From: a virus
DNA: 28,287 nt
Reading direction: 5' to 3' (one strand)
Virus record (IMG/VR): IMGVR_UViG_3300005747_000273
Span: 1 to 28,287 of that record
The notes under the pieces were generated by a model. It saw only the letters and a program-made list of their open reading frames with translations. It had not been told where the DNA came from and made no database searches. Shown one piece after another: positions 9,901-18,000 of the stretch (positions are counted from its first letter, which is position 1; every line of letters begins with the position of its first letter). Made by a program: the position numbers and the translations under genes.

Positions 9901-12900
9901 AGTCATTCTCGACAACATTAGAGTTCGCCAACCTCATTGGTCGCCCTGTTGAGAGATTCCGTTTGGAATACAAGGATTTAGCCAAAGCAAGACAATTGTT
10001 CTTCGATAAAGTCGAGAGCGATATGGATTTCGACAAGTTCTTTGAATACTTTAAGTGGATTGACTCAAGCATCTCATCGATGGTTAACCAATTGATTCCA
10101 ATGTCCGCAAACTTCGCCGGTGGAATCGTTGATGTTATCGAGCCGCATATGCTCGAGAGAGACAAATACCAACGACAAGTTGGGCTTCTCAACACTGTTA
10201 CGTCAACTGAAGCATCCATTCGAGGCGTTCAAGAGTTGAAGTACAACTGGAGAGTTGGACATGCTCCATTATCCGGAGACGAAAATGAAAACTGCTTATG
10301 GCAGAAAGAACGCAAAGAGAATGATGTCACTGAAGAAGAGGCGATCCGTCAAGTTCTCGTGAGACAAAACGATCAAGAGTACACGAACCCCGTGGTTCTA
10401 TCGGGCTCAACTCAATTGATCTCTGGTTCTTACGCTGCGCGTAGATTCTCGAGACCTTATGCACTAGACATTGGTTTCAGTAACTCAATTCATGGCGGGA
10501 TTAACTATTCCGAAAATAAAGATCGAGACATGATCACAACACAAATCAATCCCGGAAGTCAGACTCAATCTGGTGCTCCCGAAAATGTTGTTATTGTCGG
10601 AGCGGGCGAAGGACTTGGAACTAACTCCCCAAGCTCATGCACGGATTCTTTCAAGCCCGAAGAATTGACTAAGACGAAGTTTGACGGCTTCGCTGTTCTA
10701 GGTAAGGAATCGTTTTTATCGACTCTCGAACCTAAGAGCGAAGAAAATCAATACTCTTATAGGCAAAAAATCTCTAAAATTATTCCCGGAAACATCATCT
10801 CATCAAGCGTCAATTCTGGCTACTCTAGCATCATCAATAGACCGGGCGCAGATGGTGGTTTTGCCGAAGGATATAATCTAGTAAACTTACATTCCGACAC
10901 AACCGATATCACTAATGAGATTTCCATTCAAGGTCCGTTTACAAACGAACACGTTGGAGGAAGGCAGTCTAGACACGTTCACCTATTGGAAGGTGCAGAT
11001 CCTGCTCTAGGCTACATCACAAGTTCTTATGATAGACCGGAATTTTGGAACATCTACTTTGGCGCTTTAAACCCAGACACATCAAACGATGGAGCAATCG
11101 GTTTCACAGGGCCAGATTATTCTGTTGGAACGCTCGACTATGATTCTAGAAAAGCTGTTTATTATCGAGAAGAACGAGCAAAGCGTCCCGTAAACATCAA
11201 GAACATCCAAACAATCATTGGCACTGGTTCTCACGGAAACTTCACTTACAACTACGAAGTCTTGTCAACATTCGGAGATCAAGGTTATTATCTGAGAAGG
11301 AACGAAGACCTGTTGCCTGACATCATTGCTGATGCTTTGCCGGAAACAACGAATTACCACACACTCATTGCGCAAACATCCTCAGCCGATGGAAACTTCT
11401 TTGGCGGAGAAAGCAATAGACAATATTCATCTACAATTACAACCCCTGACACACCAGCTGTTCAAGCCTCTGGTGGCGAATTTAGAGTCTTTGGTCGAGA
11501 CGATGTAATTGATGGAGAAGCGATTGATCTTGATGGAACATTTTACGAAATAAATACAAATGCCTACGGCGGAGTCTCAGTTTCAACCGGCGGAACGGAC
11601 ACTCAATTCTACAACAACTTTAAGACAGCATTGGAGACTCAATTTCCATTGAATGATTGGATCGTGAGCTATCAAGAGACGGTGACAACAATCCCTGGTA
11701 CATTCGATGCAGTTCAGTTCGACGGGAGGATCAATGGAGTTGGCCTAGAAACCACTGGACTGGGACCTTTGGAGTTTTCTGATTCAGAGCTTACGATTTC
11801 TTTATTTTGGAACACCCCTGCTAACGATGGAACTCAGAGGTACCTGTACTATGAAGACCCAATTAGTGCAACTCACCCAGAAGGGAGGATGTTGTATTCA
11901 ACAGGCGCTGGAACTTTGGTCTTCGCTTTGCCCTATGTAGACAATACAGGCACTTATCGATTAGCTGCGTATCAATTGTCGAACTTTAATCAAAATTATT
12001 CTGGGCAGCTAAATCATGTTGTGGTAACTACAAATGGTTACATCGGTGCACTTAATCTTACCAGTCTTTACATAGATGGTCAACATGTTCCATGGAGCAT
12101 AAATGCAAATTGGGTAAATACCGAGCCTATTAATCCGGGATCTCCTGTTCAGACAAACTTTTTAAGCATTGGGTCGAAAGGCAATGCTTTTTATCAAACA
12201 ACAGGGATATCCAATTCCGGAGCACCTGCTTTGATTGATAACTTGGTATTGATGAATCACCATTGTACATCTCAGGCAGAAATCGACGAATTATATAATA
12301 ATGGAGAAAGAAACAATCCATCAAACCCTGGATTTATGAATTTAAATATCGCAGATGTTACGCACTGGTTTACTTTTGAGGAAACTGGCGATGGATTCAC
12401 GAACGGAGACACTATTCACAACGGAGTGACCAGAGCTTACGTAGGAGATCTATCTGTCTATGATGTAGAAAATGCCACCTTTCCAGATGGTAGAATAATA
12501 AAACTCTTTGAAGAAACTGGTTCTGAGGCTGTTTTCTCAATTGACCCAACTGCTGGTGGGACATATGGAAACTTCTATGTTGCAATTGACGCAGCAATTA
12601 CTTCATTTGACAACCCACAGTCCTCAACTGGTGGAGAGGACCTGATCCCAGGGGAAACTACCTTAGGTGAAACAAACATTACCGATACTCAAGACAGATC
12701 CACAGGATCGGCAAATGTTATCCGAACTCGTTTCTCTGCACCGGGTGGCCCCGAGGTCAACTCTTCTGGCTATCTAGACGTTACAACTCAGCAATACTCC
12801 GTTCACAACTCTCTGAACTATCGAAACTTAACTGTTCGCGCAAGCGGATCTGGTGAAGATGATAGAATTCGAGTCAACTCTCACGCCGGTCGTAGAGAAG

Positions 12901-15041
12901 GGTTGGGAATCTTGAGATCAAGACACCAAGGCAAGTTTGGTTTGGATTCAAAATGGGGCGCAGTCACAGGCGATGCCTCATTCCACAAGCAGCATAGGAA
13001 CAATAACGAAATGCCCTACACAGTTCTTGACGAACAAGGTGTCGAAGTTCCTAAAGTTAGAAACGACAACGACCATTATCACAGACCTCTTCCTGCGACT
13101 GATTTCCAGTACTCTTGGATAAACAATGCTTTGAATGGAGAGGATGCTCCCGAGCAACCTATTTTTGAGAGAGCTCCAAAGAACGGAATGGTGATTGGTT
13201 CCGATGGTTATGTCCCGGCAATCAATTTTCCTGCCATTTCTGACTTTGATCAAAACCTTTGTCTAATTGCTCGGGAGTTAAGAATTCCAATCGTAAATAT
13301 AACATCGAATGACCAACTATATTCGCTATCTTCTGCGAACAATCTAGTCTCTGTTTTTCCGACCGTTAATGATTTCCAAGGAATAGGAACAGAGATAATA
13401 CCAAGCGATTGGTCAACACTAGGTTTAGATTACCAGTTTGCATCCTGTTGCACGGAAGACCCAGAATTTAGATTGAACTCTGGAGAGTGGACAACAACGC
13501 TTCCAACTTCAGAAATTCCTACTGGACCGATTTATTACAGTCCCGGATCAGATGTTTATCTGAACTATGAAATCAGAGATTGTCAAGAGAACATTGGTAC
13601 AACAAGCCTTAGATTTGCTGATGCGAGCTACACGAATCCAACTTTTTCTGCTAGACTTCTCTATACCGCCGGAGGAGAAGGTGGCGGCAGCGAAGTTAAA
13701 TCTACATTCTTTAATGAAACCTTAGTTGTTGCAAAAGATTTAGGCACAAGACAAGTTGGAGAAATCCTGCCTCCTCATTTGTCTCCCGATGATGAACATG
13801 CAGAGTTCAGATTTCTTTGTAATAGCACTCTCGACTCAGGTCAGGTAATTTACCATAGATACTACGGGCAATTTTCTGATGGTGCGGGAACTGTTTATTT
13901 GGAAGAGTCCGAAGATTTTCCATATTATCACAGCCCAGGTCTTTCTCTCGTGGTCACATACAGCCCGCAAGCAAAGCTTCTTGAAGATAGCATTTCCATC
14001 ACCTTAAACGATGCATCATATGGCGAACCATCTGTCGATTTAAATTTCCAAATAGTTTCAGGCACTACTGGTGCTAGCGGCATTTATTTATACACAACAA
14101 TTCCTAACCCATCCTTTTCAGCAAACTATTATAGATTCTGTATTGCTCAACCAGGCTCGGCACAATGCGAACCATATGCTGAAATTGGAAATTTCACAAT
14201 CGATGATTTTAACAAGAGGACAACGTTGTTTATCGTATCAGAGAACTTAAACGTCGGAGATCCGGGATCTTATACTGAATTTAAATACAGACTAAGTGAC
14301 ATTGCCACCAGCGAATCTGAGCCAAATTGGCAATCAAGATGGCTTACTTGTAGCGATCCAACACAGATTCCTTTCATAAATTATGATGAAACTCCAATAG
14401 AAGAGCCTGCGAATGCTGGGTTTAAAAGAAGAATTGAGGTTGTTTACTTTGATTATGATGCTCAAGGTGACCTCGGCAAATTTAATACATATCTCCAAAT
14501 TCCTATTTTCAATGTCGATATGCAAAGAACTGAGACGGAAAGTGCAGAAGCTGAACTTTGGTGGACATGGGGAGACAACGATGAAAATTCAGAGTCTTTA
14601 GTTCCAACAACTCGAACAGACATTGTTGTTGGGCAATTCAAATACATTGAAGGATATGTGTACCAAAACTTGACCAATGTTAGGAACAAAGATTTACTAA
14701 ACATGACTGTTCGCACAAATCATTCTTGGGGAAATGTGCCGACAGAATTCAGAGAATCAATAACTAGCGTAGAATTTAGGCGAGTAAACGTAGCATCTAA
14801 TGGAGATGAAACTGTAGTGACCGATTGGACGACAATAGGTATTTACGATGAAATAAATGCCTTCAGCTCCAATGAACAGTTTGGATACACCGATGTTGTT
14901 GGTGAATTATTCGTAAGAAAAATTGAAGTTAGATTTAATGGCTACAGTGAAGAGTGGCACGAACACTCATTTTACACTTGGGCAACTATTGTAGTGGAAG
15001 ACTTGGAGGTTACCCAACTGTATACCATAGGCTTAGCTTAA
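6960..15041 (+). CDS. Giant baseplate/adhesin protein with LamG-like domains and a possible P2-gpI/T4-gp7-like segment
   Basis: The product has 2,693 residues. The start overlaps the previous gene by 11 bases and its ribosome site is weak. Order of parts: residues 40-100, a helical YPYDGS region; 170-354, a LamG/concanavalin-like sandwich; 439-570, MPTWLQEEDNGNLRLFAQIL followed by a helical region and KGTEGSIRNLIRCYG at 551-565, which recalls the 'KGT' turn of P2 gpI and related wedge proteins; 631-824, a second concanavalin-like sandwich; about 1915-2000, NVIRTRFSAPGGPE and SFHKQHRNN, a pattern I recall from marine phage giants; 1582-1812, an inserted LamG-like domain; 2095-2693, a divergent beta-rich C-terminus with eight cysteines. 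Lying right after gp25-like, gp6-like and DNRLRE genes, it is probably a baseplate arm or receptor-binding protein. Function is inferred, and codon use is mosaic along the gene. Confidence 0.8.
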   Translation: MSIKDLFGKTSPNLEDTVQDVESIAFVEEKTKADQTYHPQIDFSDPENFVYYGSAELYYDAAIRRIYEDYPYDGSKAEQIAFEEAASSLERWVFENKYPKTTGHIQLGTTGDMGALNGTWRETGTPEYIRVWGGLHTDSSTNLKDKFEKSAKFDEDKNRNQNWNCDFDRGVTIEFFMKLPQKSVYEQRVILDLWNGKSGNESSRFLLYAVAQNGNTSLFATIEANGAFVITPVIDANQVFDDWGHIAITLFNEGGRLKGFGFINGELNREFAFGSTYEFTGRMDAFIGALQKPVGTSGDIYGGKLQGSLDEFRFWKTKRTARQIKLNWFQPIGGGANTDDATSDLGVYLKFNEGIVGNNQVDNVVLDYSGRLANGVWIGYENTTSARSTESAMESLGYTEKPSPIIYKDHPSVKDLISEMQDKGISYDADRGQSFFRSMPTWLQEEDNGNLRLFAQILGSYMDTLHVQIKELTELKTKRYPMEGVKASTMAADLLKDKGFMISNMFESNEVYEKLAAINLNDAQFETDLAEIKNIIYTNIYNNLEKIYKTKGTEGSIRNLIRCYGIDDELIRLNLYTDGGTQYFTDKSRPTSVKKKYLNFNHPDRFVSTIFQAETSTSTRSFISAPDDGSRIAFTLEADIVVPYKKEVGETGYFATPFLSSSIMGFHEAADTGINPSSNYSWGNNGNDLQVFLVKDSESSRHAKFVMKNQDESIYQESDYIYDIYENEHYNVALRIKPKTYPYAGGVSNTTPEYDVELYAVTTNFGEIENEIILSQTITNQKGSDLLSYAKRVYAGAHLVDMDGAVQEHCDIQIGGVRAWLDYLDNDIILSHNKDVLNYGQNSSIDGSNLYLIDDVQIPTQDLTILNWDFDTVLTSDSSGEFEIEDITGGHDDEIYGWIDNIIRREHKAKGSNFPLSDSSFVGYEFIQAYKKQLPESAYDAQNIYIKGEQEINFSDDDDVSDNLFIMEKSPAALISEEMLKSFSTTLEFANLIGRPVERFRLEYKDLAKARQLFFDKVESDMDFDKFFEYFKWIDSSISSMVNQLIPMSANFAGGIVDVIEPHMLERDKYQRQVGLLNTVTSTEASIRGVQELKYNWRVGHAPLSGDENENCLWQKERKENDVTEEEAIRQVLVRQNDQEYTNPVVLSGSTQLISGSYAARRFSRPYALDIGFSNSIHGGINYSENKDRDMITTQINPGSQTQSGAPENVVIVGAGEGLGTNSPSSCTDSFKPEELTKTKFDGFAVLGKESFLSTLEPKSEENQYSYRQKISKIIPGNIISSSVNSGYSSIINRPGADGGFAEGYNLVNLHSDTTDITNEISIQGPFTNEHVGGRQSRHVHLLEGADPALGYITSSYDRPEFWNIYFGALNPDTSNDGAIGFTGPDYSVGTLDYDSRKAVYYREERAKRPVNIKNIQTIIGTGSHGNFTYNYEVLSTFGDQGYYLRRNEDLLPDIIADALPETTNYHTLIAQTSSADGNFFGGESNRQYSSTITTPDTPAVQASGGEFRVFGRDDVIDGEAIDLDGTFYEINTNAYGGVSVSTGGTDTQFYNNFKTALETQFPLNDWIVSYQETVTTIPGTFDAVQFDGRINGVGLETTGLGPLEFSDSELTISLFWNTPANDGTQRYLYYEDPISATHPEGRMLYSTGAGTLVFALPYVDNTGTYRLAAYQLSNFNQNYSGQLNHVVVTTNGYIGALNLTSLYIDGQHVPWSINANWVNTEPINPGSPVQTNFLSIGSKGNAFYQTTGISNSGAPALIDNLVLMNHHCTSQAEIDELYNNGERNNPSNPGFMNLNIADVTHWFTFEETGDGFTNGDTIHNGVTRAYVGDLSVYDVENATFPDGRIIKLFEETGSEAVFSIDPTAGGTYGNFYVAIDAAITSFDNPQSSTGGEDLIPGETTLGETNITDTQDRSTGSANVIRTRFSAPGGPEVNSSGYLDVTTQQYSVHNSLNYRNLTVRASGSGEDDRIRVNSHAGRREGLGILRSRHQGKFGLDSKWGAVTGDASFHKQHRNNNEMPYTVLDEQGVEVPKVRNDNDHYHRPLPATDFQYSWINNALNGEDAPEQPIFERAPKNGMVIGSDGYVPAINFPAISDFDQNLCLIARELRIPIVNITSNDQLYSLSSANNLVSVFPTVNDFQGIGTEIIPSDWSTLGLDYQFASCCTEDPEFRLNSGEWTTTLPTSEIPTGPIYYSPGSDVYLNYEIRDCQENIGTTSLRFADASYTNPTFSARLLYTAGGEGGGSEVKSTFFNETLVVAKDLGTRQVGEILPPHLSPDDEHAEFRFLCNSTLDSGQVIYHRYYGQFSDGAGTVYLEESEDFPYYHSPGLSLVVTYSPQAKLLEDSISITLNDASYGEPSVDLNFQIVSGTTGASGIYLYTTIPNPSFSANYYRFCIAQPGSAQCEPYAEIGNFTIDDFNKRTTLFIVSENLNVGDPGSYTEFKYRLSDIATSESEPNWQSRWLTCSDPTQIPFINYDETPIEEPANAGFKRRIEVVYFDYDAQGDLGKFNTYLQIPIFNVDMQRTETESAEAELWWTWGDNDENSESLVPTTRTDIVVGQFKYIEGYVYQNLTNVRNKDLLNMTVRTNHSWGNVPTEFRESITSVEFRRVNVASNGDETVVTDWTTIGIYDEINAFSSNEQFGYTDVVGELFVRKIEVRFNGYSEEWHEHSFYTWATIVVEDLEVTQLYTIGLA
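7467..8021 (+). other. LamG/concanavalin-like domain 1 within the 2,693-residue protein
   Basis: Residues 170-354 carry the strand pattern of the laminin-G/concanavalin superfamily: GVTIEFFMKLP, FLLYAVAQNGNTSLFATI, WGHIAITLFNEGG, LKGFGFINGEL, a glycine-rich IYGGKLQGSLDEFRFWK segment and a closing DLGVYLKFNEG. The 'GSLDEFRFW' and 'YLKFNEG' ends are typical of LamG_3-type domains, which often bind glycans or cell-surface proteins. The assignment is by eye. Confidence 0.7.
8850..9431 (+). other. Second concanavalin-like region in the 2,693-residue protein
   Basis: Residues 631-824 read as another beta-sandwich: RIAFTLEADIVVP, LQVFLVKDS, HAKFVMKNQD, YNVALRIKP, YDVELYAVTTNFGE, KRVYAGAHL and CDIQIGGVRAWLDYL. 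The alternation and the closing 'IQIGGVRAWLDYL' match the expected last strands of a LamG-type fold. The match is weaker than for the first and third copies. Confidence 0.5.
11703..12395 (+). other. LamG-like domain, possible late insertion in the 2,693-residue protein
   Basis: Residues 1582-1812 begin with FDAVQFDGRI and continue with LTISLFWNTP, YLYYED, LNHVVVTTNGY, SLYIDGQHVPW, NFLSIGSKG, ALIDNLVLMNHHCTSQAEID and VTHWFTFEETGDG. This is the full strand order of a LamG_3/concanavalin-like domain. It lies between segments that look like two halves of one surrounding unit. It uses ATA for Ile more than the 8.2-10.4 kb part of the gene, which fits insertion of a binding module. Confidence 0.68.
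13242..15041 (+). other. Divergent, cysteine-richer C-terminal region of the 2,693-residue protein
   Basis: Residues 2095-2693 follow a Tyr/Asn-rich segment (FQYSWINNAL) and are not recognisable to me. The region is rich in Thr, Ser, Tyr and alternating strands, so probably several beta domains. Eight cysteines lie at 2101, 2163, 2164, 2208, 2287, 2394, 2403 and 2464, against about six in the 2,094 residues before it. A glycine-rich linker (GGEGGGSE) lies near residue 2242. It may be the distal, receptor-facing part; this is inference. Confidence 0.5.
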
Positions 15042-15048
15042 ATAAAAC

Positions 15049-15060
15049 ATAGTGCACTAT
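15049..15060. repeat. Perfect 12-bp palindrome in the gap before the 1,413-residue gene
   Basis: ATAGTGCACTAT is a perfect dyad with no spacer and overlaps the first four bases of the CTATTTAG motif at 15057. Without a loop it is unlikely to act as an RNA terminator. It could be a binding site for a dimeric DNA-binding protein, or chance in AT-rich DNA. Confidence 0.4.
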
Positions 15061-15064
15061 TTAG
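15057..15064 (+). promoter_or_regulatory. CTATTTAG motif upstream of the 1,413-residue gene
   Basis: Second intergenic copy of CTATTTAG, inside the 10-mer ACTATTTAGT that is identical at 3768-3777. It is 25 bases before the ATG at 15090, with a TGGGAG ribosome site in between. It lies in the largest intergenic gap of the window (48 bases). A promoter-like or processing role is inferred from recurrence and position. Confidence 0.45.
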
Positions 15065-15089
15065 TTCAGATTACTTTTGGGAGTTTTAA

Positions 15090-18000
15090 ATGGCGTTTTT
15101 TAAAGATTTTTTAGGTCTGAATTATTATATATATGACCCGGTCAGTTCAGCTGGTGAGTTGTCCAAGGAAAATCTCATAGGGTATGATTTTGATGATCAA
15201 TTCTCCTATGCCGATGAGCTTGGATCTGGGAATCCAAATATAACCTTGAAGGTGCTACACGACCCAGAGCACACAATGGTTCTTCTCAATCTTCATCGCA
15301 ACGGCCCATATGGCTACTCCACATGGAAGCAAGTCCGAGTTTCTGATAATCATCTAACAAGGTATCAGCGAAAATCTAACATCTTCACTTATATCGAAGA
15401 ACACGATGGAAGATTCGGAGAAACTAGATCCTTCGTTGAACCTGTTGTCGTAGACTCCTATAAACCAGTGTCTCTCGTTGGAGAAGTAAAGGTTTATAAT
15501 GATAAAACTAACGAGTTCCAAAACCGATCCGTCGAACTCAAGACGTCGTTTGGAAACGAAACCGCATTCTTCGCAAACTCGAAGGTCAATGATTACTTTG
15601 AGACAATTGCTGAAACAGACGAGAATTATGAGCAAATGAAGGACCTTTATCTCGATGGAGGCCTTGAAGACGAAGGGTCGCCAATTGACTCTTTTAACAT
15701 GTTTGTCTACCGACAGTCTATCTACCCTAAGCAACAATATGCTTATCTTGATGAGACAAGATCTAGAAGAAGCTATGAGAATCTATTTTGGAGGTCAAAT
15801 AGGGCAGATAGAAATAGATCAAATGTTGATGGCGGCTTTGGAATAGACATAGCAGAGCAATCTATTTGGCCGCTCGACACTAGGGATGATTTTGAAAATA
15901 GAACAATACCAGAAAAAGTTCCGGGATTCATTAACGGCATAATTCTGATTCCTGATTATTTTGAATTTGATATTGGTGGTGGCATTGCTGACAACTCTGA
16001 GGGTTCACCTGGTGTTTTGCAGAACAGATATTCATCCTTTACTTTGGGAGGTTACTACGGACTAGCAGATGGACGACCTCAGTTGTTTTCCAACCCTGTA
16101 CCATCACAAAATAGCATGAGAAGTCGACTATCTTCTTCTGTTTGCTACTATAGATTACACACACTAAAGAACTATTACTCTCCAATCAATCCTAGTGGGC
16201 CCAAATTGCCAACACAAACAGAATTAAAAGCAGATTTGGAAGACCCGTCGTCATATCCATTCTCCAACTTCACCGGATCTCTTTTTAATGGTGACGCCCA
16301 TTGGGACGCTTTCAAGCAATCTGGAAAAGAGCCGTTTTATGATTCATATGAAGATTTCTCTTTAGAGACAAGAGTCAAAGGCAAGGGTTATACTAAGATC
16401 CCAGAATTTAAAATAAGCAACCATGTCGGCTTCTACCTAAAAAATTCATTCAAATCAGAGTTGCCAAGCGTCTTCGAAATGTCAGGAGGGTTGGGTCAAT
16501 CCATTGTCACCACGGAGACAGATGGTTTTTATGAAATATTATCAACGTCAGACTTTTTAAAGCACTTTGATTTGGTAAAAACAGACCACAAAGACTTAGC
16601 TAGCGAAGGAATGCTGACACTAAAATGTAAGGCAGTGAAAAAGTTTCTTCCTTACGAAGGTTTTTATCCAGCAGAAAGAACAGTAGCATTGGCGAAGCAA
16701 TTTTACGAAAGCTACAAGGACGAAATTCAGTCACCAAGAAGAGTAACGGATTGGGACGTATCTGAGCCGGTCGATTATGAACAATTTGCAACAAAGCCTC
16801 TTATAGAACCTCTTTTTTCACCAGGAATCTTATTCAATACAATTAAGGCGGGTGTTGCATGTGATTGGCCACTAATCGAATCAGACGATTATTTCAGCGA
16901 ACAAATAGAATATAACGAAGGAGCATATGTACACTCCACAAGAACATATGCTAATGATGTGGGTCAAGGACCACTATACGGCGGACCAAAATATCAAACA
17001 ACAGAAAATAATGTCCTACTAAGCCACACCAAAAGAACTATAAACCCAAACACCTATGTTTCGACTTATTCTACTAGAATTCCTTTCGAAGCTTTAGTCG
17101 AACCACAAGCTTATTTGGCAAACAAAGCTCTTGTTTTACAAGAGCCTCATGACTTTGCTTATGGCGCAGCGACTTTTGAAACTAAATGGAATGGACAGGG
17201 AGACCCTCTTTATTCAAAAATGGCATCAAACTTTTTAGCAGAAGTTCCTGATTTCTTTTTGCAAGGAGAAAACTTTAAAACACTGAGCTCTCTAGAGGAA
17301 CAGAGTCCGGAGTTTGGAAATGCCATTTCTGGTAATTTTTATATAATGAGAATTAAAATGACAAAAAGTCGTAACAAATCGAACCTAGAGCTTGGTGGTT
17401 ACGATGGTATACCGGTCATTCCTCCTCAAAACGTCGTAGATCAATCTGGTGTTCCTGGTACAAATCCAGGAGATGGAGATGATAAGTTTACAACTAGAGA
17501 AACTTTGACAATGTACTCGCGACCAACAGCGTTTGGGCCTCCAACTATCGGAGACGGGAAGTACCATGAAGGTAACGGAGTTGAATCTAGACTTGGGTCA
17601 TCATGGGGCTACAACTTCCCGTATACACCGCCGCATTACCACGGAGAGTCATGGTGCGATGTTATCTTTTATGCAAAAGAAACCAAAAAATATACTTTAG
17701 ATGAGATAATCTCTCAAGCAAAAGAGTATCCATATTACACAAGATACTGGCACCCATCTTTTCAAGATGCCATGAGAGACCTGACTGGTTATGCTGACGG
17801 TAACGCAACGAACGGAGTAGGAAAATATAGAGACTACAACCCCTTAGGGACGGAAAATACCCCTCCATGGTACAAAATGATAACAGAACTAAGCGTAAAA
17901 GGAACCAACCTCAACATTGAGCCAAAAGAAGATGATTGGATTGGCTCTTCGACATGGCTGAACCAAGATGATCTCTATGAAGAAAACACCCTCAAATGGG

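Noticed and set aside
15039-15090. Terminator between the two giant genes
   Set aside because: The palindrome there has no loop and no following T run, so an intrinsic terminator is not supported.
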